64,000 nucleotides of DNA, from the NCBI RefSeq assembly GCF_002160865.1, contig NZ_NFLJ01000005.1, positions 1 to 64,000 of the forward strand, given 5' to 3'. The notes under the pieces are model-generated. The model was not told the DNA's origin, made no database searches, and was given only the letters and a program-made list of their open reading frames with translations. Each line of letters opens with the position of its first letter. Within the stretch, counting starts at the first letter, position 1. Source of the stretch: Massiliimicrobium timonense. GTDB taxonomy: Bacteria; Bacillota_I; Bacilli_A; Erysipelotrichales; Coprobacillaceae. The position numbers were made by a program, and so were the translations under genes. This document shows, one piece after another, positions 7,876-16,466 of the stretch.

Positions 7876-9288
7876 TTAATTCTTTTTTAAATCATTGACA
7901 CATAGTTTTGTAAGACCATCTAGCATATATGGACTCATTTCTTTAATTGAATAAAGCTCTGGCATATAATCTTCAGGAATAAATGATAAGAGTTTATTTC
8001 TGACTTCATTCATATCATTTGTCATAGGCGAGTACACGGCAATTGCTTCAGGTCCCATAATACATATTGAAGGTAATAATGATTTTGTTACAAGCTCTAA
8101 TACACCTTCTTGCGTCCATGCCAGTTTTGCACATTCATCAGAAAATTGCATACGATGAATAAAATAACGAACTTCTCCAGCAACCCCATTTCTTCCTGTC
8201 ACAATCTGACCATGAGAAATAATACCTTGTCCTCCTACACCAAAACCAAATGGTTGTGAGTGAAAGATAATATTTTGATATTCAGGATGTTCTAATGCAA
8301 ATCCCACAACTGCAGCATTGGCATTATTACATACTAAAACTTTAATTCCATATTTCTTTTCAAATTCATTTTTTATATCCAGAATTTTTTCATCAGGTGA
8401 ATTTCTTAACTGTTGATCATCTTTAACAATCCCTGGTGTTGCAATACCAATCATATCCACATATTGATGTTTTAATAAAACAGTATCAATAATATCATAA
8501 AGATCATAAACATTTAAAGAAGGTTTGATAATCATATTATGATCAATAATTTCACAATGATCACTCAAACGATAATAAATTCTTGTTTGTGCCTTATTAT
8601 TAGAAATCACAATAGATAAAATACGATTTTCATATTCTATACAATGCGTATGATGTTTTTGCGCTTCCTGTGTTTTGTTAGTATAATACTCTTCAAGTTC
8701 ATTTTGTAGAAATCTTAAAGCCCCTGGCGCATCATATGAAGCAAAAACAGTTGTGGGAATCTGAAGGACTAATTTATCTGTTAAACTTTCTTTTAAACGA
8801 TTCAACATATAACCAATCTGTGGTGCAATGAATACAACATCATATTTATCAACTTCTTCATAAATACTTAAATAAGAAACAGCATCAAAATGATAATCCA
8901 ACCCTAACATTCCTGCCACACTATTTAAGTTCTCTGCAAACATAGACGTTGTCAAACCAGATGAGCATGATAAAAGAACTTGTAAAGTTTTTTCATTTTT
9001 TAAGCCAACTAATGTTTCTACCATTTCATCAAATAATTGTTTTGCATGATCTTCATCATTCAACTCAAAATGAAGATAGAATTTCACTGAATCATCTTTT
9101 TTAGAAACAATAGAGAACTCTACAATTGTGCTTTGTTCAATAACAGTAAAACGAATAGAAGCCTCTCCATAATCCGTAACTAATCTGATTAAAGATTCAT
9201 TATCTTCTACAATCTGATAATCATCATTATATTGTTCTTTAATCCATGATTGAAAATCAAAATCCAATTCCTTTTTCTTAGTATCCAT
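7876..9288 (-). CDS. PTS EIIB-like domain fused to a degenerate ROK domain
   Basis: 470 residues with three visible parts. Residues 1-95 form an unrecognised alpha/beta segment. Residues 100-205 look like a lactose/cellobiose-type PTS EIIB domain: QVLLSCSSGLTTSMFAENL places Cys108 where the phosphocysteine sits in EIIB. Residues 222-470 have the ROK fold: GFGVGGQGIISHGQIVTGRN then GVAGEV, and IGIATPGIV. The ROK part lacks a recognisable DxGxT phosphate loop, reads NNANAA where active kinases have NDANAA (the catalytic Asp is Asn322), and has no Cys-rich zinc motif. It is probably a non-catalytic sensor coupling sugar-PTS status to something else; this is inference. No PTS genes are nearby. 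Confidence 0.75.
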   Translation of the reverse strand: MDTKKKELDFDFQSWIKEQYNDDYQIVEDNESLIRLVTDYGEASIRFTVIEQSTIVEFSIVSKKDDSVKFYLHFELNDEDHAKQLFDEMVETLVGLKNEKTLQVLLSCSSGLTTSMFAENLNSVAGMLGLDYHFDAVSYLSIYEEVDKYDVVFIAPQIGYMLNRLKESLTDKLVLQIPTTVFASYDAPGALRFLQNELEEYYTNKTQEAQKHHTHCIEYENRILSIVISNNKAQTRIYYRLSDHCEIIDHNMIIKPSLNVYDLYDIIDTVLLKHQYVDMIGIATPGIVKDDQQLRNSPDEKILDIKNEFEKKYGIKVLVCNNANAAVVGFALEHPEYQNIIFHSQPFGFGVGGQGIISHGQIVTGRNGVAGEVRYFIHRMQFSDECAKLAWTQEGVLELVTKSLLPSICIMGPEAIAVYSPMTNDMNEVRNKLLSFIPEDYMPELYSIKEMSPYMLDGLTKLCVNDLKKN

Positions 9289-9356
9289 ATATTTTCCTCA
9301 CTTTGATATTTGTTAATCATATTGTATCATTCACCATTATCAAATAAAACCCTTAA

Positions 9357-9393
9357 ATAAAAAAAGTAGAACAATGCTGGCATTGTTCTACAT
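9357..9393 (-). terminator. Intrinsic terminator after the Abi-like gene
   Basis: A long perfect stem on the minus strand: GTAGAACAATGC pairs with GCATTGTTCTAC around CA, followed by TTTTTTT. It insulates the EIIB-ROK gene from the Abi-like gene. Confidence 0.85.
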
Positions 9394-9544
9394 AAAACTT
9401 TCGTTTTTGTCCTTCTACTTATTATATGCATTTTTCGTATAAATAATCAACTATTTTTTTTACAAATTCATAATGAGATACGAGTATATTGTCTTTAATA
9501 AAATAATCCCTATGTTTAATAAATCTGACATGAATTAAATCTTT

Positions 9545-10372
9545 TCATCTGTTAAATTGTTTTTCTTTTAAGACAGAACTAGTACAAACTTCATTAAATA
9601 AAAATAAAGTTGCTATAAAATCATGGATTACTGGATTCATAATTTTTTTTCGTCTAGAATTTTTACTGATGTTTGGTATTTTTGTTAATAAAAGAACTAA
9701 TTCTTTGCTTGGTTCAATTATATTTTTTGTATTATTGTATAAATGTGTGTGAGTATAGGGCTTTCTTAAAGTGTTTAATAAGCAATTATTATGAGCTGAT
9801 GCATTTCTAATAAATTTTAAAGGCCATAACAAATGATTGATTGTTCTGGACTTATTTTCTGGATAAAGTTCGTAATATAATTCAAAAAGTTTAATAAAAT
9901 CACCAAATGAAAGGACTTCTACAATGTTCCATATAGCCCAATTATTTTGGTATTTATGAATCAAATCAGCACATGCAGAATCATTCTTTTTATGATTTAT
10001 ATTTTGTTTAATATATGGATATTTTATAAAAAGTTTATCAATAATATGATATCCATCTTCTTGATCATTGTGAGTTAAATCATTAATTAATTTTACTTTT
10101 AAAAAATGCTCTGTATCTAAAGATAGTTTGATAATATATTCCCTTAAATACATATCAAGTTTTGATAATTCCACTAAATAGGCAAAATCTAAGTTAATAT
10201 ATACATTTTTTACTTCATTGTATTCAAAAGATTTAGCGAAAGATTTTAACTTAAAGTAATATGTATGGTGTGTCAAATATTGTATAGCAGATTGCTCATT
10301 GATAATATTAAACTTAATATTTTTACTCTTTAGATTTATAATTTGTTGTGAAACTGAACACTTTGTGCGCAT
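9545..10372 (-). CDS. Abi_2-type abortive infection protein (HEPN)
   Basis: 275 residues resembling the AbiD/AbiF (Abi_2) family. N-terminal SAIQYLTHHTYYFKLKSFA and LDMYLREYIIKLSLDTEHFLK match the family's helical pattern. RNASAHN at about residue 190 is the R-x4-6-H motif of HEPN ribonucleases. Abi proteins abort phage infection, probably by RNA cleavage. Acidic residues are sparse and the gene is AT-rich, consistent with acquisition, although composition was not measured. It stands alone, with a terminator downstream and a 210-bp upstream gap; no antitoxin-like partner is adjacent. An SD (GGAGGTG) precedes the ATG. Confidence 0.75.
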   Translation of the reverse strand: MRTKCSVSQQIINLKSKNIKFNIINEQSAIQYLTHHTYYFKLKSFAKSFEYNEVKNVYINLDFAYLVELSKLDMYLREYIIKLSLDTEHFLKVKLINDLTHNDQEDGYHIIDKLFIKYPYIKQNINHKKNDSACADLIHKYQNNWAIWNIVEVLSFGDFIKLFELYYELYPENKSRTINHLLWPLKFIRNASAHNNCLLNTLRKPYTHTHLYNNTKNIIEPSKELVLLLTKIPNISKNSRRKKIMNPVIHDFIATLFLFNEVCTSSVLKEKQFNR

Positions 10373-10525
10373 GATTATTCACCTCCAATTTATTTTAGCA
10401 TTATTCCATCAGATAATGTCAATGAAAGAATTATCTCATTCTTCAAAAAAATAAAATCTTATACCTTTACAAAACATAAAATTGACTTTTTCAATTGACT
10501 AAATTTATATATCTTAAACATCATA

Positions 10526-10565
10526 TAAAAAAGCTGTTGACTCTATATACTTTATCAACAGCTTA
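10526..10565 (-). terminator. Intrinsic terminator after capA-like gene
   Basis: Minus-strand AAGCTGTTGA pairs with TCAACAGCTT and ends in TTTTTTAT, about 20 nt past the stop of the CapA lipoprotein gene. Confidence 0.85.
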
Positions 10566-10583
10566 AAGCAGCATGAATTCATG

Positions 10584-11594
10584 CTATTTGATTTCATTCA
10601 CTTTTTCTAAAACACGTGATGCATCTTCTCCCTCAACAGGAGTTGGCTGATAATTATTACGTGATGCTGTCGAAGAAATCATACATGGAATGATTTGATT
10701 ATCTTCTTTTACCAATTGATCATTTTCAAAAGAAAATGTGTGCTGATAAATCATTGTATCCTTATCACTAGGATTCTTATTACCACCAAAACAGAAATTA
10801 CCTAAACTATAAACAATCTTCTTTCCTTTATATGTTTCAATTCCCTGTAAAACATGAGGATGTGAACCTATAATCAAATCTGCCCCTGCATCAATGCTTT
10901 CCTTTGCAATACGACGTTGTGAATCCATAGGTGCTTCATCACGCTCAATTCCCCAATGATAATAAATAATAACTAAATCACTTTTTGTTTTTAAATCTGT
11001 AATTGCTTTTTTCATTTCTGCAGTAAATTCATATGGAAAAGAATATCCTAAAAAACCAATCTTGATACCTTTGACATCTACAATACAACTTTCATCATAA
11101 CCAAAATGCTTAATATTCTTTTGATCCAAGACCTCTTTTGTGTCTTCCATTCCTTGTTCAAAATGATCACGAGAATGATTATTAGCTAAAGTAACAGCTT
11201 CCACACTTCCCTCTGTTAAAATATCAACATATTCTGGTTTTCCTTTAAAAGCAAAAGTCTTTTCAGCATAATCTTGACTTGTTGTTAGAGGACCTTCTAA
11301 ATTGGCTATAGTTAAATCATCTTTTTCAAAAACTGATTTTACATTCTTTAAAAAATAACGACAATCCTTTCCCTGCTTTTCATATTCCTGATCAAAAGAC
11401 CCCTCATAGCCTTGACCAGCATAATTACCTAAAGTAATATCTCCTACAAAAGATAACGTGATTTCTGTTTTTTTCACTTCTGGTTCTTTTTCAACTTGTT
11501 TTTCTTCTTTCACTTCTTCTTTCTTTTCACTTTGACATCCCATCAATGTCAAAGCAAAACACATCACCAATAAAAACTGTATTCCCTTCTTCAT
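10584..11594 (-). CDS. CapA-family lipoprotein (metallophosphatase fold)
   Basis: 336 residues. The signal peptide ends in a lipobox LMGC (Cys20), followed by a charged Lys/Glu linker to about residue 45. The CapA/PGA_cap domain shows SFVGDITLGN, ANLEGPLT, LANNHSRDHF, YYHWGIE and GSHPHVLQG, a calcineurin-like metal-binding arrangement. Family members are linked to poly-gamma-glutamate capsule attachment, but many relatives, like this one, have no capsule genes nearby. It is anchored to the outer face of the membrane. It lies 11 nt after an RpiR-type regulator and is probably cotranscribed with it. Confidence 0.85.
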   Translation of the reverse strand: MKKGIQFLLVMCFALTLMGCQSEKKEEVKEEKQVEKEPEVKKTEITLSFVGDITLGNYAGQGYEGSFDQEYEKQGKDCRYFLKNVKSVFEKDDLTIANLEGPLTTSQDYAEKTFAFKGKPEYVDILTEGSVEAVTLANNHSRDHFEQGMEDTKEVLDQKNIKHFGYDESCIVDVKGIKIGFLGYSFPYEFTAEMKKAITDLKTKSDLVIIYYHWGIERDEAPMDSQRRIAKESIDAGADLIIGSHPHVLQGIETYKGKKIVYSLGNFCFGGNKNPSDKDTMIYQHTFSFENDQLVKEDNQIIPCMISSTASRNNYQPTPVEGEDASRVLEKVNEIK

Positions 11595-11605
11595 ATAACC
11601 ACCTA

Positions 11606-12367
11606 TTATTCTTCTTCTAAATAAAACTTTTCATAATAACGAATTCTCATTAAATCTAAAATCATCATCGTCTGATAACTAAATTCCAAGCCATCAAATG
11701 TTCCTAAAACATGAACAACATAATCCGGACAAACATTTTCAAATTGAATATATTTCATATTTTGTGTAACCAATACAACATAAGCATCACAAAGATTTTG
11801 TTTCACCATCTTTTTGGCATTATATTCCATTGTACGACCTGTAGCTGTAATAAATAAAACAACATCATCCTCATTAAATTGAAATGATTTATCAAAATGA
11901 TGATACTCAATAACTTCTTTTCCTAGAGTAATTAAATCTGTCTGAAAATCAACAGCAATACTACTTGGATAAAGTGCTCCCACAATAACAACTCTTTTCT
12001 TTTGAAAAATCAAATCACAAATTTCATCAATTGTGTTTAAAAATTCTTCTTTTGAAAATTTAATATTTAAATGTGATAAAAACTTATCTACATGTGTATG
12101 TAACATTCTGGCTTTGATTTGATCTAAACGTAATTGTTTATCTAAATTCATTTGTTCATGAAATTCTTCATAAGAATGAAGTCCTAAATGTTTAAAAAAT
12201 GATAATGCTTCTTCTTGTGTACAATGGGCTTTGGCTATAAACTTTGAAAAATCATAACAACAAATCTGATGATAATTTTTCACAACAAAACTTCCAATAC
12301 GATACATATAATCGTCATCTAAACATCCATTTAAATATTTTAAAATACGCGATATTAATATTTCCAT
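11606..12367 (-). CDS. RpiR-family transcriptional regulator (HTH + SIS), second copy
   Basis: 253 residues and a paralogue of the regulator at 2155-2907: SRILKYLNGCLDDD is shared at the N terminus, and KKRVVIVGALYPSSIA and VVLFITATGRTMEY mark the SIS domain (about 110-250). The second of two adjacent ATGs (12367) is chosen because it aligns with the paralogue's start and lies 7 nt after AGGAGG. It heads a unit with the CapA lipoprotein gene. RpiR proteins normally bind phosphosugars; the ligand here is unknown. Confidence 0.85.
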   Translation of the reverse strand: MEILISRILKYLNGCLDDDYMYRIGSFVVKNYHQICCYDFSKFIAKAHCTQEEALSFFKHLGLHSYEEFHEQMNLDKQLRLDQIKARMLHTHVDKFLSHLNIKFSKEEFLNTIDEICDLIFQKKRVVIVGALYPSSIAVDFQTDLITLGKEVIEYHHFDKSFQFNEDDVVLFITATGRTMEYNAKKMVKQNLCDAYVVLVTQNMKYIQFENVCPDYVVHVLGTFDGLEFSYQTMMILDLMRIRYYEKFYLEEE

Positions 12368-12434
12368 CATTGACCCTCCTTTATTACCATTATATCGCAA
12401 AACATCAAAGAAAACGAATATTTTCCTCATCTAT

Positions 12435-12468
12435 ACAAAAACTGTAACGAAAACATTTCGCTACAGTC
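12435..12468 (-). terminator. Intrinsic terminator after the flavoprotein operon
   Basis: Minus-strand ACTGTAGCGAA pairs with TTCGTTACAGT (one G-T pair) and is followed by TTTTTG. It closes the two-gene old-yellow-enzyme unit. Confidence 0.85.
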
Positions 12469-12473
12469 CTTAT

Positions 12474-14426
12474 TTAAATACTCTTTGTGACTTGATATCC
12501 TTCACTGATGGTATCTTTGATATTTCCTACCTGATGGGCATCGCCAATGATATGATAAGTTATATTCGCTTGTTTCAACATATCTTCTATAGATGAATCT
12601 GGTCGATAGCCACAGGCAAAAACCAATGTATCTGCATCATCAATTGTATAAGATTGTTGATTTTGTACATAAATGATTTGATTATTTGTCACTTGTTCCA
12701 CTTTCGCATTCACAATCATCTTGACACCTTTTTTCATGAGTCTTTGGACAAGCAATGAACGACCTGGTCCAGATTCATTCAACATGACCTCCTGTCCCAT
12801 TTCAATGATTGTTATATCACGATTTCGAGGGAAATGATCATTCACTAATGGTGCCAGATAGTCTGCCAGTTCACAGCCTACTGAACCACCACCGACAATG
12901 ACAATTTTACGTCCTGGAAAAGCACGTCCATTCAAGATATCATCACCTGTCATCCACTGTTTAAATGATGTCATAGATTGAGGGATAATAGCTTTGGCTC
13001 CCGTTGATGCGATGACTTCATAATCATGGAATTCATTTTGTAACATCTCTAAAGTCACCATTGTTTTTGTTCGTATATCAACACCTGATTGAACAAGGCG
13101 ATGACGCATCCATTTGATCACTTGGCATAAATCTTGCTTTCCAATAGGAACACTGGCAGCTTTTAAAGCACCACCAACATCATCTTCTTTTTCACAGAGG
13201 ACAACATCATGTCCTCGTTTTTTCGCAACATAGGCAGCTTCCATTCCAGCTGGACCAGCACCAATAACTAAGATTTTCTTTTTCATCAAAGATGGTTGTA
13301 ATGTATCTTCGTTTTCTAAAGCAAATGAAGGATTCATTGTACAGGCAACAGGCTTACCAAACATAATGCCATTTAAACAACGTAAGCACCCAATACATGG
13401 ACGAATATCTTCAATGCGTCCATCTTTTGCTTTATTAGCAAATTCAGGATCACAGAGATTGGCACGTCCAATCATACAGGCATCAGCTTTACCATTGGCA
13501 ATAATTTCTTCTGCCACCCAAGGTTCAACAATACGTCCCACTGTCGCAACAGGAATAGAAACATGTTTTTTAATTTCAGCTGCCAGGGCGACATGTGAAC
13601 CCATTGGTGTTCCCGGTGCTGGAATAGAACTTCCTCTGGCAATCGTTGTTCCCCCAGATACATGAAGCATATCGACACCATGAGCTTCTAATTGTTTGGC
13701 AACATAAACCATATCCGTTAAATTTAACCCACCATCACTATATTCATCACCAGAAATACGTACATCAATAATAAAGTCTTTTCCACAGGCATTTCTAATG
13801 GCTTCAATAACTTCTAAAGTCAATTTCAAACGTGCATCAATATTGCCACCATATTCATCAGTTCGTTTATTATACAGTGGTGATAAGAAACCACCTAACA
13901 ATCCATGCGCATGAGCCGCATGAACTTCAACACCATCTCCACCAGCCTTTTGTACTCTCAAAGCTGCATCAGCAAATTGTTGAATAATCACTTTCAGTTC
14001 TTCTTTTGTGACAGGACGAGGTGCTTCTTTGGCATAATAAGGCCCAACATGCGATGGGGCAATCAACTGTGGTGTTCCCGGAATAGGAAAGGCCATATAG
14101 GCAGGATGAAATAATTGAGGTAAGATTTTAGCACCATATTCATGAACACCTTCAACCAGCTTTTTCCATCCTGCAATAAAGGAATCATCATGAATCGACA
14201 TATCACCAGGCAAATAAACATAGGTTGGTTCCACTGTCACAACTTCCGTTACAAATAATCCAACACCACCCTTTGCTCGAGCTTTATAATGTTCAACAAG
14301 TTCATCTGTCACATAACCCTTATCACCTAAATTAGTTGATAAAGGTGGCATAAATAAACGATTCTTGACTGTTTGCGTTCCTATTTGAATAGGTTCAAAT
14401 AAATGGGGATATTTCACTTCATTCAA
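12474..14426 (-). CDS. Old-yellow-enzyme family NADH:flavin oxidoreductase (FadH/Bai-type)
   Basis: 650 residues: an N-terminal FMN-binding TIM barrel (1-350), a [4Fe-4S] cluster motif C-I-G-C-LRC-(12 residues)-C near 345-365, and a C-terminal FAD/NAD(P)H Rossmann pair (KKKILVIGAGPAGMEAA; KIVIVGGGSVGCELAD). This is the architecture of 2,4-dienoyl-CoA reductase, enoate reductases and BaiCD/BaiH bile acid enzymes. The segment that usually reads GYL at the catalytic Tyr reads HAHGLLGGF here, so that Tyr is absent. The substrate is an unsaturated carbonyl compound by family; which one is unknown. It follows its paralogue with a 4-nt gap. Confidence 0.85.
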   Translation of the reverse strand: MNEVKYPHLFEPIQIGTQTVKNRLFMPPLSTNLGDKGYVTDELVEHYKARAKGGVGLFVTEVVTVEPTYVYLPGDMSIHDDSFIAGWKKLVEGVHEYGAKILPQLFHPAYMAFPIPGTPQLIAPSHVGPYYAKEAPRPVTKEELKVIIQQFADAALRVQKAGGDGVEVHAAHAHGLLGGFLSPLYNKRTDEYGGNIDARLKLTLEVIEAIRNACGKDFIIDVRISGDEYSDGGLNLTDMVYVAKQLEAHGVDMLHVSGGTTIARGSSIPAPGTPMGSHVALAAEIKKHVSIPVATVGRIVEPWVAEEIIANGKADACMIGRANLCDPEFANKAKDGRIEDIRPCIGCLRCLNGIMFGKPVACTMNPSFALENEDTLQPSLMKKKILVIGAGPAGMEAAYVAKKRGHDVVLCEKEDDVGGALKAASVPIGKQDLCQVIKWMRHRLVQSGVDIRTKTMVTLEMLQNEFHDYEVIASTGAKAIIPQSMTSFKQWMTGDDILNGRAFPGRKIVIVGGGSVGCELADYLAPLVNDHFPRNRDITIIEMGQEVMLNESGPGRSLLVQRLMKKGVKMIVNAKVEQVTNNQIIYVQNQQSYTIDDADTLVFACGYRPDSSIEDMLKQANITYHIIGDAHQVGNIKDTISEGYQVTKSI

Positions 14427-14430
14427 CTCC

Positions 14431-16365
14431 TTAAATTTGATTAGCAGCTAAATAGCCTTCTTCAATCGCACGATTAATATCTGCTGCTTTTTCATGGCAG
14501 TCACCCACAACATAAACTGGGATACCTTTTTCTTCTAATAGTGATGTATCAAAAGTATTTGGTTTGGCTCCAACAGCTAAAACAACATAATCACAATCTA
14601 ATGATATTGTTCCATTTTCATTTTGGGCTTCCACTGTTGAAGATGTAATGGCAGTGACTTTCGTATTAACATATTGTTGTACACCATGTTTTTCAAAATC
14701 AGCCATCATTGTTGGTCGAACAGTTGTTGATTCTTCTTTAGCAATCGTATCCATCATTTCAACAATAGACACCTGAGCACCCATTTGTGCTAACATTTCA
14801 GCTGTTTCTGCACCAACTAAACCTCCACCAATCACAACAACACGACCATTAGCTAATTGTTCATGATTTAAGACTTTCCATGCATCATAGACATGTGGTA
14901 AATCACTTCCTGGAATAGCTGGAATCACATTAGAAGCACCTACTGCCACAATCACTGCATCAGGATTTTCATCTAAAATACATTGAGCACAGACTGTATG
15001 TCCTAATCTTAAATCAACATCTAATTCTTTCATTTCATTTGTTAAATAATGGATACCACGATTCATTTCATATTTTCTAGGTGGTACAGCTGCAATATTC
15101 AGTTGTCCTCCTAATGTTGTTTCTTTTTCAAATAACACAACATCATGTCCTTTTGTTTTCGCAACTCTGGCAGCTTCCATACCTGCTGGTCCACCGCCCA
15201 CAACAACAACTTTTTTCTTATCTTTAGCTGGTGTAATCACACGTTCATATTCATAACCATTTTCAGCATTTAATACACAGCTTAAGAACTTTCTGTTTTG
15301 AATAGAATCTGTACACCCTTTATTACACATCATACAATGACGAATACGAGAACCTTGCCCTGCTTCTAATTTTTTCACATAGTCTGGATCTGTCAATAAA
15401 GAACGTCCTAGACCGATTATATCACAAACACCATTTTCAATAAGGGCTTCACCATTCTCTGGAGTAATAATTCGTCCAACTGCAGAAACTGGAATAGACA
15501 CAGCATCCTTAATCTGTTTTGTATAAGAAGCCATGAAACAATATGGTGTTGTTCCCATTGCTGGAATTGTATCATTCATATTTCCTGTATGATTGGCTTG
15601 TCCTACATGAATCATATCTACGCCTTTTTCTTCCAAGATTTTCGCAAACTTCACAGCTTCTTCAATGAGTAAGCCACCTTTTCCTCTTAAACTTCCATCT
15701 GGATTGACAGTCACAACTGGTAACTTATAGTCAATACAAATATCTGGAGCGTATTCTTTAATTGTTTTCACAACATCTAATGCAAAACGAATTCTATTTT
15801 CAAAAGAACCACCATATTGATCTTGACGATGATTTAAAATTGTTGAACATAAAGACCCAACCAATCGATCTCCATGAACCTCAATCACATCCACACCTGC
15901 CTGATAGGCACGTTTAACACAATCACCCATTTTTCTTAAAATATCATTTAATTGTTCTTCTGTTACTTCATCAATATAATGTAACATATCATGATGCAAT
16001 TTCGCACGTGCTCCCTGCATATCTCCCTTTTTAAATAATTCAGCCAAAGCATCAACATCATATTCTGGATGAAATAACTGAATCCCTAGTTTACAGTCAT
16101 AAACATGTAAAGCCTCTGCCAGTTTTTGATAAGCTTCAATTTGTCCATCATGAAATAATTTAGGTGTTGGTGATACAGTATTGACGGGTGCTACATCACC
16201 AAGAACAATATAAGCCACTCCCCCTTGAGCAATTCTTTTATAAAAATTGTAACTTTGTTGTCCAATGCTTCCATCTCTTTCTTCATATCCTGTCGTCATT
16301 GGTGGAAACATAATCCTATTTTTTAATGTGATTTTTCCAACTTGAATTGGTTCTAATAATTTCAT
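14431..16365 (-). CDS. Old-yellow-enzyme family NADH:flavin oxidoreductase, paralogue
   Basis: 644 residues, same architecture as its downstream neighbour: TIM barrel starting LLEPIQVGKITLKNRIMFPP, iron-sulfur motif C-MM-C-NKG-C followed by a distant Cys, then VVVVGGGPAGMEAARV and RVVVIGGGLVGAETAEM dinucleotide folds. The region equivalent to the catalytic GYL reads HGDRLVGSL, so Tyr is also missing. The pair plus an upstream AraC regulator forms a substrate-responsive reductase locus. The two proteins may act on successive or alternative substrates. AGGAGG precedes the ATG. Confidence 0.85.
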   Translation of the reverse strand: MKLLEPIQVGKITLKNRIMFPPMTTGYEERDGSIGQQSYNFYKRIAQGGVAYIVLGDVAPVNTVSPTPKLFHDGQIEAYQKLAEALHVYDCKLGIQLFHPEYDVDALAELFKKGDMQGARAKLHHDMLHYIDEVTEEQLNDILRKMGDCVKRAYQAGVDVIEVHGDRLVGSLCSTILNHRQDQYGGSFENRIRFALDVVKTIKEYAPDICIDYKLPVVTVNPDGSLRGKGGLLIEEAVKFAKILEEKGVDMIHVGQANHTGNMNDTIPAMGTTPYCFMASYTKQIKDAVSIPVSAVGRIITPENGEALIENGVCDIIGLGRSLLTDPDYVKKLEAGQGSRIRHCMMCNKGCTDSIQNRKFLSCVLNAENGYEYERVITPAKDKKKVVVVGGGPAGMEAARVAKTKGHDVVLFEKETTLGGQLNIAAVPPRKYEMNRGIHYLTNEMKELDVDLRLGHTVCAQCILDENPDAVIVAVGASNVIPAIPGSDLPHVYDAWKVLNHEQLANGRVVVIGGGLVGAETAEMLAQMGAQVSIVEMMDTIAKEESTTVRPTMMADFEKHGVQQYVNTKVTAITSSTVEAQNENGTISLDCDYVVLAVGAKPNTFDTSLLEEKGIPVYVVGDCHEKAADINRAIEEGYLAANQI

Positions 16366-16436
16366 CTTTTTTCCTCCTATTCATAACTACGCATATGATA
16401 GCACTTACACATATATAAAACATACTCTTTTAGAAT

Positions 16437-16466
16437 AAAAACATATACTTTTTCGTATATGTTTTT
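16437..16466. terminator. Bidirectional-looking hairpin after the AraC gene
   Basis: ACATATAC pairs with GTATATGT, with A-rich sequence on one side and T-rich on the other. On the minus strand it ends the AraC gene, which would then be transcribed apart from the two flavoprotein genes. Confidence 0.65.

Noticed and set aside
13366-13665. 99-codon plus-strand frame inside the flavoprotein gene
   Set aside because: It lies antisense within a gene with complete motifs, has no SD, and reflects codon bias of the sense strand.
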